A DNA stretch of 64,000 bases from Beutenbergia cavernae DSM 12333 (lineage in GTDB: Bacteria; Actinomycetota; Actinomycetes; Actinomycetales; Beutenbergiaceae): assembly GCF_000023105.1 (NCBI RefSeq), contig NC_012669.1, forward strand, positions 3,721,025 to 3,785,024, in the 5' to 3' direction. Shown here piece by piece: positions 24,797 to 32,845 of the stretch. Position 1 is the stretch's first letter, and every line of letters starts with the position of its first letter. The notes under the pieces were generated by a model, which was given only the letters and a program-made list of their open reading frames with translations, did not search any database and was not told the origin of the DNA. The translations under genes were made by a program, and so were the position numbers.

Positions 24797-25960
24797 ATGA
24801 CCACCCGCACCCTGCGCATCGCCATGAACGGCATCACCGGCCGCATGGGCTACCGCCAGCACCTGCTCCGCTCGATCCTGCCGATCCGGGACGCGGGCGG
24901 CCTCGACCTCCCCGACGGCACCCGCCTCGCCGTCGAACCGGTGCTCGTCGGCCGCAACGAGGAGCGCATCCGCCGGATCGCCGAGCAGCACGACGTCAAG
25001 GAGTGGTCCACCGACCTCGACGCGGTCCTCGCGGACCCGAGCATCGACGTCTACTTCGACTCCCAGGTCACCTCGCAGCGCGTCGCGGCGCTCACGAAGG
25101 CGATCGACGCCGGCAAGCACATCTACACCGAGAAGCCGACCGCGGAGCGCCTCGACGAGGCCATCGACCTCGCGAAGCGGGGCGCGGCGAGTGGGCTCAC
25201 GATCGGCGTCGTGCACGACAAGCTCTACCTGCCCGGCCTCGTCAAGCTGCGGAGGCTCGTGGACGAGGGCTTCTTCGGCCGCATCCTGTCGTTGCGGGGC
25301 GAGTTCGGGTACTGGGTCTTCGAGGGGGAGATCCAGAGCGCCCAGCGCCCGAGCTGGAACTACCGCGCCGAGGACGGCGGCGGTATCACCACCGACATGT
25401 TCTGCCACTGGAACTACGTGCTGGAGGGCATCGTCGGCCGGGTCCGCACCGTGAGCGCGCAGACCGCCACCCACATCCCCACCCGCTGGGACGAGCGCGG
25501 CGAGGCGTACCCCGCCACCGCCGACGACGCCGCGTACGGCACGTTCCAGCTCACGACTCCCGACGGCGACGACGTCGTCGCCCAGATCAACTCCTCCTGG
25601 GCGGTGCGCGTGCACCGCGACGAGCTCGTCGAGTTCCAGGTCGACGGCACGCACGGCTCGGCGGTCGCCGGCCTGTTCGGCTGCGTCGCGCAGCAGCGCG
25701 CCCACACGCCGCGCCCGGTGTGGAACCCGGACCTCCCCACCACGGAGCGCTTCCGCGAGCAGTGGCTCGACGTCCCCGACAACGCCGAGGTCACCAACGG
25801 CTTCCGCGTGCAGTGGGAGGAGTTCCTGCGCGACGTCGCCGCGGGGCGTCCGCACCGCTACGACCTCCTCTCCGCCGCGCGCGGGGTGCAGCTCGCCGAG
25901 CTGGGCCTCGCGAGCTCCGCGCAGGGCCGGCGGCTCGACGTCCCGGAGATCGTGCTGTGA
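24797..25960 (+). CDS. Gfo/Idh/MocA family oxidoreductase
   Basis: A 387-aa dehydrogenase of a distinct branch. The N-terminus reads LRIAMNGITGRMGYRQHLLR, an SDR-like GxxGRMG loop also seen in dihydrodipicolinate reductases, followed by IYTEKPTAERL near residue 115 and EDGGGITTDMFCHWNYVL near 196, where the family active site lies. HDKLYLPGLVKLRRL is a conserved feature of this subgroup. It starts a three-gene operon: its stop overlaps the GTG of the DUF993 gene, which in turn overlaps a sugar isomerase gene. A sugar or sugar acid oxidised here would pass to an aldolase and an isomerase. Confidence 0.83.
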   Translation: MTTRTLRIAMNGITGRMGYRQHLLRSILPIRDAGGLDLPDGTRLAVEPVLVGRNEERIRRIAEQHDVKEWSTDLDAVLADPSIDVYFDSQVTSQRVAALTKAIDAGKHIYTEKPTAERLDEAIDLAKRGAASGLTIGVVHDKLYLPGLVKLRRLVDEGFFGRILSLRGEFGYWVFEGEIQSAQRPSWNYRAEDGGGITTDMFCHWNYVLEGIVGRVRTVSAQTATHIPTRWDERGEAYPATADDAAYGTFQLTTPDGDDVVAQINSSWAVRVHRDELVEFQVDGTHGSAVAGLFGCVAQQRAHTPRPVWNPDLPTTERFREQWLDVPDNAEVTNGFRVQWEEFLRDVAAGRPHRYDLLSAARGVQLAELGLASSAQGRRLDVPEIVL

Positions 25961-27225
25961 CGGCGACGACGGCGCCCGGCGGCGAGGTGAGTCCGTCACC
26001 CGCCGCGGAGCTCCCCGGCAGCGGGTTCCACGTCGATCTCCCGACGGCCGACGGCGGCTGGGAGCATCGCGAGGTCCGCGTGCCTGGGCCGTGGACGACG
26101 CCGGATCGTCCGCTCACGTCGCGGGTCGCCTTCGCCGCGGCGCACGTCGTGCCGCGCGCGGCCGCCGACAACACGCCGGGGGCGCCCGCCGACGTCGACT
26201 GGGACGCCACGCTCGCGTTCCGGCACCGGATCTGGGACCACGGGCTCGGCGTCGCCGACGCGATGGACACCGCACAGCGGGGCATGGGCCTGGACTGGGC
26301 CGCCACCGGCGAGCTCGTCCGCCGCTCGTCGGCCGAGGCCCGGGGCCGCGGGGCGCAGATCGCGTGCGGCGCCGGCACCGACCAGCTGGACCCCGCCACG
26401 TACGCCCCCGGCGTCGACCCCGCAGCGGCGCTGGACGCCGTGGTCACCGCGTACCGCGAGCAGGTCGCTCTCGTCCAGGACGCCGGCGCGCAGGTCGTCC
26501 TCATGGCCTCCCGGGCTCTCGCGGCCGCGGCGCGCGATCCCGAGGACTACGCCGAGGTGTACGACGCCGTGCTCGAGGACGTCGAGGCACCGGCGATCCT
26601 GCACTGGCTCGGCCCCATGTTCGACCCGGCCCTCGAGGGCTACTGGGGCGCGACGGACGTGGCGTCAGCGACGAACGTGTTCGTCGATCTCGTGCGCGCG
26701 CATGCCGATCGGATCGACGGCGTCAAGGTCAGCCTCCTCGACGCCGAGCACGAGGTGGCGCTGCGCCGCCGCCTCGCCGCGATCGACGTACAGGGACACC
26801 CTGTGCGGTTGTACACGGGCGACGACTTCAACTATCCCGAGCTCATCCTCGGCGACGAGCTGGGCCACTCGGACGCCCTGCTGGGCATCTTCGCGGCGAT
26901 CTTCCCGGCCGCGTCCACGGCGCTGCAGGCCCTCGACGCGGGCAGCGGCGTCCGGGCCCGCACGATCCTCGACTCCACGCAGGCGCTCGGCCGGCACGTC
27001 TTCGCGGCGCCGACGTACTACTACAAGACCGGCATCGCGTTCTGGTCCTGGCTGAACGGCTTCCAGCAGGGGTTCCAGCTGGTCGGCGGCCTGCACGCGG
27101 GCCGGTCCGCCGTCCACCTCGTCGAGCTGTTCCGGCTCGCCGACGACGCCGGCCTCCTGCTCGACCCCGCCCTCGCCGCGAGCAGGATGCACGCGTTCCT
27201 CGACGTGAACGGGCTCGAGCCGTGA
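25957..27225 (+). CDS. DUF993 family TIM-barrel protein (putative aldolase)
   Basis: A 422-aa protein of the DUF993 family, distantly related to dihydrodipicolinate synthases. Segments DAMDTAQRGMGLDW (about 101-114), HWLGPMFDPALEGYWGA (about 216-232), DRIDGVKVSLLD with a candidate Schiff-base lysine (Lys257) and the YTGDDFNYPELI strand follow TIM-barrel order. The later YYYKTGIAFWSWLNGFQQGF is strongly conserved in character. Its reaction is not established. Being coupled by 4-bp overlaps to a dehydrogenase and an isomerase suggests cleavage or rearrangement of an oxidised sugar. GTG 25957 is the only start consistent with coupling. Confidence 0.75.
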   Translation: MTATTAPGGEVSPSPAAELPGSGFHVDLPTADGGWEHREVRVPGPWTTPDRPLTSRVAFAAAHVVPRAAADNTPGAPADVDWDATLAFRHRIWDHGLGVADAMDTAQRGMGLDWAATGELVRRSSAEARGRGAQIACGAGTDQLDPATYAPGVDPAAALDAVVTAYREQVALVQDAGAQVVLMASRALAAAARDPEDYAEVYDAVLEDVEAPAILHWLGPMFDPALEGYWGATDVASATNVFVDLVRAHADRIDGVKVSLLDAEHEVALRRRLAAIDVQGHPVRLYTGDDFNYPELILGDELGHSDALLGIFAAIFPAASTALQALDAGSGVRARTILDSTQALGRHVFAAPTYYYKTGIAFWSWLNGFQQGFQLVGGLHAGRSAVHLVELFRLADDAGLLLDPALAASRMHAFLDVNGLEP

Positions 27226-28118
27226 CCGGAGCGGGCCTCGAGCGCCTCTCCCTCAACACGGCGACGGTCAAGCGCGCGACTCTCGGCGAGGCCGTGGACG
27301 TCGCAGCGCGCGCCGGGTACGGCGCCGTCGGACTGTGGCGCGACCGCGTCGAGGAGGCGGGGGTCGCCCCGACCGCACGGATCGTGCGCGACGCCGGCCT
27401 GCGGGTCTCGTCCCTGTGCCGCGGCGGGTTCCTGACGGCGTCGACCGACGACGGCGTCCGCGCGGCTCTCGACGACAACCGTCGGGCGATCGACGACGCG
27501 GCAGCGGTGGGGACGACCGAGCTCGTCATGGTCGTGGGCGGGCTGCCCGCCAGCGGCGAGCCCGGTGGCCCGCCGCGCGAGGGCGCCGCACCCGGCGACC
27601 GTGACGTCGTCGCCGCCCGCGCCCGCGTCGCGGACCGCCTCGCCGACCTCGCCCCCCACGCGGCCGACGCCGGCGTCCGCCTCGCCCTCGAGCCGCTGCA
27701 CCCGATGTTCGCCGCGGACCGGGCGGTCATCTCGACGCTCGCCCAGGCCCTGGACCTCGCCGCGCCGCACCCGGCGGACGTCGTCGGCGTCGTCGTCGAC
27801 ACCTACCACGTGTGGTGGGACCCCGCCCTGGAGACGTCGGTCGCGAGAGCCGGCGCGGAGCGCCGGATCGCGTCGTACCAGGTCTGCGACTGGAACCTGC
27901 CGCTCGCCGCCGACCCGCTCCTCTCCCGCGGCTACCCGGGCGACGGCTACGTCGACTTCCCGGCGATCACGCGCCTGGTGGCCGACGCCGGCTACGACGG
28001 CGACGTCGAGTGCGAGATCTTCCACGCCGACGTGTGGGCGACGCCGGCAGCGGACGTGGCCCGGATCGTCGCCGAGCGGTACGCCACGCACGTGGCACCG
28101 CACCTGACCCGAGGGTGA
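27222..28118 (+). CDS. Sugar phosphate isomerase/epimerase (xylose isomerase-like TIM barrel)
   Basis: A 298-aa member of the AP-endonuclease-2/xylose isomerase-like barrel. It starts LERLSLNTATVKRATLGEAV, has the metal-ligand Glu in RLALEPLHPMF (about residue 155), a VDTYHVWWDP strand supplying Asp/His ligands (about 190), and DGDVECEIFH near the C-terminus with a second metal-binding Glu. The family isomerises or epimerises sugars and keto-acids with a divalent metal. It is the last gene of the operon, starting at GTG 27222 in a GTGA overlap. The stop lies inside a 13-bp terminator stem. Confidence 0.82.
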   Translation: MTGAGLERLSLNTATVKRATLGEAVDVAARAGYGAVGLWRDRVEEAGVAPTARIVRDAGLRVSSLCRGGFLTASTDDGVRAALDDNRRAIDDAAAVGTTELVMVVGGLPASGEPGGPPREGAAPGDRDVVAARARVADRLADLAPHAADAGVRLALEPLHPMFAADRAVISTLAQALDLAAPHPADVVGVVVDTYHVWWDPALETSVARAGAERRIASYQVCDWNLPLAADPLLSRGYPGDGYVDFPAITRLVADAGYDGDVECEIFHADVWATPAADVARIVAERYATHVAPHLTRG

Positions 28119-28132
28119 CGGGTCAGGTGCGG
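28098..28132. terminator. Bidirectional hairpin between convergent genes
   Basis: CCGCACCTGACCC (28098-28110) pairs perfectly with GGGTCAGGTGCGG (28120-28132) around a 9-nt loop that includes the TGA of the sugar isomerase gene. The opposite gene ends at 28158, so the stem can terminate both transcripts. No T-tract follows, as is usual here. Confidence 0.65.
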
Positions 28133-28157
28133 CACCGGACGGGCGAGAGCGGGTGGC

Positions 28158-28841
28158 TCAGCCCATCCCCTTGAAGTCGTCCTCGAAGTCCTCGACGAGG
28201 CCGTTCTTCCACTTGCGCACCTTCTGCATCGAATAGGCGAAGACGGTCTTCGGTTCGAGGGTGACGAGCGCGTCCTCGTCGCGTCCGCCGCCCTTCGTCG
28301 ACGTCACCGTCAGGCCGAGGCCGTCGACGATCTCCGCGACGACCGACCCCGCGCTCGTGCCGGCCGCGCTGAACGACTCTGCGATCTGACCGGACACGAC
28401 GACCCACACGCCGTCGACGACCCTCCCGTCGTTCCCCTCCTTGTCCAGCTCCTTGCGGGCGTGGTCCGCCTCGGTGTTGAGGATCCGCTTGAGCGGCGAG
28501 GCCTCGACGACGAAGTGCAGCAGCTCGAGCTGCGCGCTCTTCGCCTTGCCGTAGTCCGCCGTCATGGCGGCCGTGGCCCCGTACTCGAAGTACTTCACCT
28601 CGCCCTGGGCCTCGTAGTCCGCCTCGGTCTGCCTCGACCAGTCGATGCGCGCCCGGTTGATGCGCCGGACGTGACCCCGCAGGAGCGAGGGAGCGATGCG
28701 CCCCTCGGCCGCGAGGTACGCCTTCGCGCCGATGGGATCCTTCTTCTCGCCCCACGACCCGAGCGTCACTGCCGGCGCGTTGCCCCGGAAGTACCGCTGC
28801 GTGCCGTAGACGAACACGTGCTTGCCGACTCTCGTTTCCAT
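28158..28841 (-). CDS. Unrecognised 227-aa protein, beta-rich, no signal peptide
   Basis: I do not recognise a family with confidence. The protein starts METRVGKHVFVYGTQRYF, has no membrane segment or secretion signal, and is predicted to alternate strands and charged helices. The central VKYFEYGATAAMTADYGKAK and the later GVWVVVSGQIAESF then TVFAYSMQKVR have a rhythm that recalls gasdermin N-terminal domains, but this is only pattern resemblance and no protease gene is adjacent. The start is at 28841; upstream codons have no coding character. It lies 94 bp downstream of the LuxR-type regulator gene on the same strand, and may be its target or co-transcribed. Confidence 0.6.
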   Translation of the reverse strand: METRVGKHVFVYGTQRYFRGNAPAVTLGSWGEKKDPIGAKAYLAAEGRIAPSLLRGHVRRINRARIDWSRQTEADYEAQGEVKYFEYGATAAMTADYGKAKSAQLELLHFVVEASPLKRILNTEADHARKELDKEGNDGRVVDGVWVVVSGQIAESFSAAGTSAGSVVAEIVDGLGLTVTSTKGGGRDEDALVTLEPKTVFAYSMQKVRKWKNGLVEDFEDDFKGMG

Positions 28842-28935
28842 GTCTCCACTGCTTTCGGTGTGGCCGGGCCCTGGAGCGGGTCCGGCTGGAGACACGACGC
28901 TAGGAATCGGCAGCCAGGGGCCGACACCGTAGGGA

Positions 28936-31554
28936 CTACTCAGATCCGGGCTCGGCACTACCCAGCGTCCGGGCGGACTGCTCATGCCGGCGGAACGTCG
29001 CCACCGCGTCGCGGCGGGAGGGGACGCCGAGCGCGGCGAGGACGTCGGCCACGTGGTTGTCGACCGTGCGACGCGACAGGTACAGGCAGTCGGCGATCTC
29101 AGGGCTGGTGAGCCCCCGCGCCACCAGGCCGAGGATCTCGTGCTGCCGCGGCGTCAGCCCGAGCGCGGTCGTCGCGCGGGCGGGCGCACTGCGGCGGGGG
29201 ACCGGCCCGACACCCCGGACCCGGAGATCCTGGCGCACCCGGTCCGCCGTCGCCCGGGCGCCGAGCCGATCGAGGATCGTCACGCCGCGGCCCGCGATCG
29301 CCGGATCGTCCGACTCGGCGAGCTCGAGCGCGCACTCGTAGGGGTTGCCCGCCTCCTCCCACGCGGCCGCCGACGCCGCGTGGTCCCCCCGGATGCCCGC
29401 CGCGAACCCCTCGGGACAGCCCGGGAACACCTCGACGTCGTCCCCGGCGCGGCGCAGGTACCGCAGGACCTCGCCCCCGAGGTACCGGAGGTGGCCCTGG
29501 GCGGCGACGTCGAGGGCATGCTCGCCGAGCGAGCGCACGGCACCCGGATCGCGGCGCAGCCAGGCACGCTCGGTGCGGATCGCCGCGACGGGCGCGATCC
29601 GGCGGACCTGGCCGGTGGCGAGGGCCAGCGGCCACGCCTCGTCCACGAGCCGGTCGCCGTCCGCGTCGCCGCGGCGCAGCAGGATGCGTCCGAGAAAGGC
29701 CAGCGGGAGCGGGTTGATCGCCGCCCCGAGGTCGACCTGGAGGAGGGGGCGCAGCGCCGCCTCGGCGGCGTCCCACCGGCCCTGGAGCGTGTGGGCGTGC
29801 GCCCGGATCGCCACGCCGTGAAGGCGGAGGAGGTCGAACCCGTGCTCCGACGCCACGCGGTCGGTCAGGTCCAGCCACTCGAGCGCTTCCGCCACGCGGC
29901 CCCACCAGACGAGCGTGACGGCCATGGCGCCCGTCGCGCGGGCATAAGGCTCGGGGGCGTCGAGCAGCGCCAGCGTCTCGACCGAGCGCCGCAGCGTGCT
30001 GAGCGCCTCGGCGTCCTCCCCCAGCCCGGCCAGGGCGATGCCGAGATGCATGTCCGACCGCGCCGCGATCAGGCGTTCCCCGAGGTCGACGGCCATCGCC
30101 CGCGCGCGCTCGGCACTCCCCATCGCCGACTCGCTGTCGCCGGCGATCGACTGCAGGTTCGCGAGCATCTCGTGCGCGGTCGCGAGCAGAGGGCTCGCGC
30201 CGGCGGGCTCGAGCACCTCGAGCGCACGCCGCACCTGCGCCAGAGAGCTGTCCGGGCGGGCGACCATCGTCTGCATCCGGGCCGAGGTGAGCAGGGCGGC
30301 GCCGTACTGGGGATCGGACGGATCGCGCCGTTCCCAGATCGCGACCGCACGATTCGCGCTCCGCGCGGCGTCGGGCAGGCGGCCCGCGGCGTACAGCGCG
30401 CGTGCGGCGATGCCGTGCAGCTCAGCCTGCTCCGCGTGGGTGAGCAGGTCCGGACGGCGGAGCGCCAGGCCGCAGATCGTCACCGCCTCGCGGTGCGCGT
30501 CGCCGTGGGCGGCGGACCTGGCCGCCTCGGGCGCGTGCCGGGCGACGGCGTCGTCCTCCGACGCCAGGACGGCGTGGTGCAGGAGCACCGCCGGGTCGGC
30601 GCGTCGGTCCTCGAACGCGCCGAGGATGCGGCGGTGCAGGTGGACGCGCCGGCTCTGGGGCAGCGACGCCTCCAGCGCCCGCCGCGCGATGTCGTGGCGG
30701 AACGCGACGCGGCCCTCGGTGACGCGCACGAGCCCGCTCCGCTCGGCCCGCTCCAGGCTGGCGGTGACGTCTGCGGCGAGCCCGTCGAACAGGCCGAGGT
30801 CGGCGTCCCGCGGGACGAGCGCCAGCATCTCGAGGAGGTCCCTGGTCGGGGCAGGCAGCCCGTGCACGCGCCCGACGATCGCGTCGCGCACCGCGCCGGG
30901 CAGGTCCGAGTCCGGCGCGGCGAGCACCTCGGTCAGGTAGAACGGGTTCCCGCCCAGACCCGCGAGCCGAGCCGGATCGAGCCCCGAACGTTCCGCGAGA
31001 GCCGCCACGGCACCTTCGGACAACCCGTGCAGCTCGAGCCGGTGGACGTGCGCCCCGACCAGGACGCCGAGCGCCCGGCGCATCGGGTGGTCCGCACCGA
31101 CCTCGTCGGGGCGGTACGCGAGCACGAGCACGAGCGGGAGCGTCTCGGCCCGGCGACCGAGCGACCGGAGAACCTCGAACGTCGCCGCGTCGGCGAGGTG
31201 GGCGTCGTCGACCACGAGGGCGAGCGGCCCGGGGCCGGCCCGAGCCTCCGCCTCGACGGCCGCGAGCGCGGCTCCGGGTTCGTGCAGGTCGCGCACGTCC
31301 GGGAACATCTCCCGCAGCGGCCCGAGCGTTCGGGCGGCGACGAGGTCCTCGGCGAGACCGACACGTGACCGGACGCCGTCGGCGTCCGCGAGGAACCGGC
31401 GGACGAGGCTGGTCTTGCCGACACCGGCCTCACCGGTGATGAGGACGACGCCTCCCTCGCCTTGGCGCGCGCGATCGACGACGGCGGCCAGCACCGCCAG
31501 CTCCCGCTCGCGTTCGAGCAGCTGCGGCCCCGTCACCGCACCGCTTCCGGTCAC
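28936..31554 (-). CDS. LuxR family regulator with N-terminal AAA ATPase (LAL/MalT-like)
   Basis: An 872-aa large ATP-binding LuxR regulator. The Walker A loop is GEAGVGKTSL (41-50) and Walker B is ALVVDDAHL (about 115). There is a long alpha-helical TPR-like sensor region (about 340-750), and a C-terminal LuxR helix-turn-helix (LTPRQHEILGLVARGLTSPEI, then DCLYLSRRTVDNHVADVL). Such STAND proteins switch on genes when ATP and an inducer bind. It starts at GTG 31554; an alternative GTG lies six codons in. It precedes the 227-aa unknown gene and follows the winged-helix gene on the same strand. The inducer is unknown. Confidence 0.85.
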   Translation of the reverse strand: MTGSGAVTGPQLLERERELAVLAAVVDRARQGEGGVVLITGEAGVGKTSLVRRFLADADGVRSRVGLAEDLVAARTLGPLREMFPDVRDLHEPGAALAAVEAEARAGPGPLALVVDDAHLADAATFEVLRSLGRRAETLPLVLVLAYRPDEVGADHPMRRALGVLVGAHVHRLELHGLSEGAVAALAERSGLDPARLAGLGGNPFYLTEVLAAPDSDLPGAVRDAIVGRVHGLPAPTRDLLEMLALVPRDADLGLFDGLAADVTASLERAERSGLVRVTEGRVAFRHDIARRALEASLPQSRRVHLHRRILGAFEDRRADPAVLLHHAVLASEDDAVARHAPEAARSAAHGDAHREAVTICGLALRRPDLLTHAEQAELHGIAARALYAAGRLPDAARSANRAVAIWERRDPSDPQYGAALLTSARMQTMVARPDSSLAQVRRALEVLEPAGASPLLATAHEMLANLQSIAGDSESAMGSAERARAMAVDLGERLIAARSDMHLGIALAGLGEDAEALSTLRRSVETLALLDAPEPYARATGAMAVTLVWWGRVAEALEWLDLTDRVASEHGFDLLRLHGVAIRAHAHTLQGRWDAAEAALRPLLQVDLGAAINPLPLAFLGRILLRRGDADGDRLVDEAWPLALATGQVRRIAPVAAIRTERAWLRRDPGAVRSLGEHALDVAAQGHLRYLGGEVLRYLRRAGDDVEVFPGCPEGFAAGIRGDHAASAAAWEEAGNPYECALELAESDDPAIAGRGVTILDRLGARATADRVRQDLRVRGVGPVPRRSAPARATTALGLTPRQHEILGLVARGLTSPEIADCLYLSRRTVDNHVADVLAALGVPSRRDAVATFRRHEQSARTLGSAEPGSE

Positions 31555-31679
31555 CCGCGACCTCCCCGGCGTCCGGTGTCCATCCTTCCGCGCGTCGGCC
31601 GCTGGGTCATCAGGGTTTTCCCGGCTCGGCCCCCAGCTCGCCCCGGCTCCGCGATCAGGGGCTCACCGCGCTCAGGGCC

Positions 31680-32786
31680 TCAGACCGGCGCCGTCTCCAC
31701 CCGGCCCGCGACGCCGTCGCCCAGGAACGTCGCCAGCGCGCACCCCTCCGCCTCGACGTCGTCCCGCTCGGTGCGCGAGAACCGGCGCAGCTGTTCCACC
31801 TTCACGGTGACGGCGCCGTCGTCGTCCGTCGTGGTGGTCCACGAGCCCGCGACCCGGCCGTCGACGAGCACGAACCGCGTGCCGAGGACGCTGAGCCCGC
31901 GGTGCGAGGCGTCGATGAGGCGGGAGCGGTCGTCGTAGCCGAGGACGGCGTTGTCGAACGCGGGCAGGAAGCGAGGCGGTGCCGGCGTGTCCGGATCGGG
32001 GAGGTCGAGGCCGTCGACGTCGAGCAGCTCGCGGCCCCGCTCGTCGCGGTAGCTGCGCAGCTGCGGCCGCAGCCGCGCGATGACGGCCGGCAGCCCGGTG
32101 AGTCCGGACCACGCACGGACGTCGGCGCTCGCCGCGGGACCGTACGCGCGGAGGTAGCGCAGGACGACGTCGTCGAGCTCCACGGCAGCGGGGGCGTCGG
32201 GTGTGGGGTCCGGCCCCCACCACGCGTCGTACGTCGTGAGCCGGGCACGCCCGCTGGCCGCCGGGTCGCCCCACACCCCGCGCGGCGGCACCTGGACGAG
32301 CGGCACCCCGCTGGACAGGGCGTCCGCGAGATCACGGACCGAGACCTCGGGCCACCGGTCGGCGAGCGCCCGTGCCACGTCGCCCGAGATGCACGGCTCC
32401 TGCTCGAACAGCGCCGCGCCAGCGGCGGCCAGCTCGACCAGGTCGACGCCGGGCATCCGCGGGCCGAGCGTCCCGCGCACCCGCGCGAGGAGCATCACCT
32501 CGTGGAGCGGCCGCAGCCCGCGCACGTCGTCGGCCGCGAGGAGGTGCAGCGTGCGGCGCATCATGAGGGCGCGGGCCGCCTCCTTGCGTTCGAGCAGCCC
32601 GGCGAGATCCGCGGGGGCGAACGCTGCGAGGCGCGACCAGAGCCCGGTGTACGGCTCGAGCGGCTCCTGCGCCTGGATGCCCACGAGGTGCGCGATCGCG
32701 TCCAGCGCCGTCCGGTCCTGCCGCGCGAGCAGCCACTGGCGATCGAGCGTCGCTCGGTTGAGAGTGCGTGCGTCGAGCGTCGTCAC
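31680..32786 (-). CDS. Winged helix DNA-binding domain-containing protein (HTH_42)
   Basis: A 368-aa protein that opens with TLNRATLDRQWLLARQDR and contains RKEAARALMMRRTLHLLAADD, the usual start of the HTH_42/DUF1006 family. The later LPAFDNAVLGYDDRSRLI and FVLVDGRVAGSW are also conserved. Relatives include DNA-repair glycosylase-like AlkX/YcaQ proteins that unhook interstrand crosslinks, though many actinobacterial paralogs are uncharacterised. It is a single gene between the LuxR regulator and the GMC oxidoreductase, same strand, with 125 bp to the regulator gene. No link with sugar metabolism is apparent. Confidence 0.78.
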   Translation of the reverse strand: MTTLDARTLNRATLDRQWLLARQDRTALDAIAHLVGIQAQEPLEPYTGLWSRLAAFAPADLAGLLERKEAARALMMRRTLHLLAADDVRGLRPLHEVMLLARVRGTLGPRMPGVDLVELAAAGAALFEQEPCISGDVARALADRWPEVSVRDLADALSSGVPLVQVPPRGVWGDPAASGRARLTTYDAWWGPDPTPDAPAAVELDDVVLRYLRAYGPAASADVRAWSGLTGLPAVIARLRPQLRSYRDERGRELLDVDGLDLPDPDTPAPPRFLPAFDNAVLGYDDRSRLIDASHRGLSVLGTRFVLVDGRVAGSWTTTTDDDGAVTVKVEQLRRFSRTERDDVEAEGCALATFLGDGVAGRVETAPV

Positions 32787-32845
32787 GTGCCTACTGTGCC
32801 AGCGAGAACCGACATCTCACGGCCCGCCGACCGTGCGCCTCCGGG

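Noticed and set aside
24253-24860. Open frames through the palindrome array
   Set aside because: They consist of repeated peptides generated by the repeats (such as GPTTRS), with no plausible protein fold or ribosome site.
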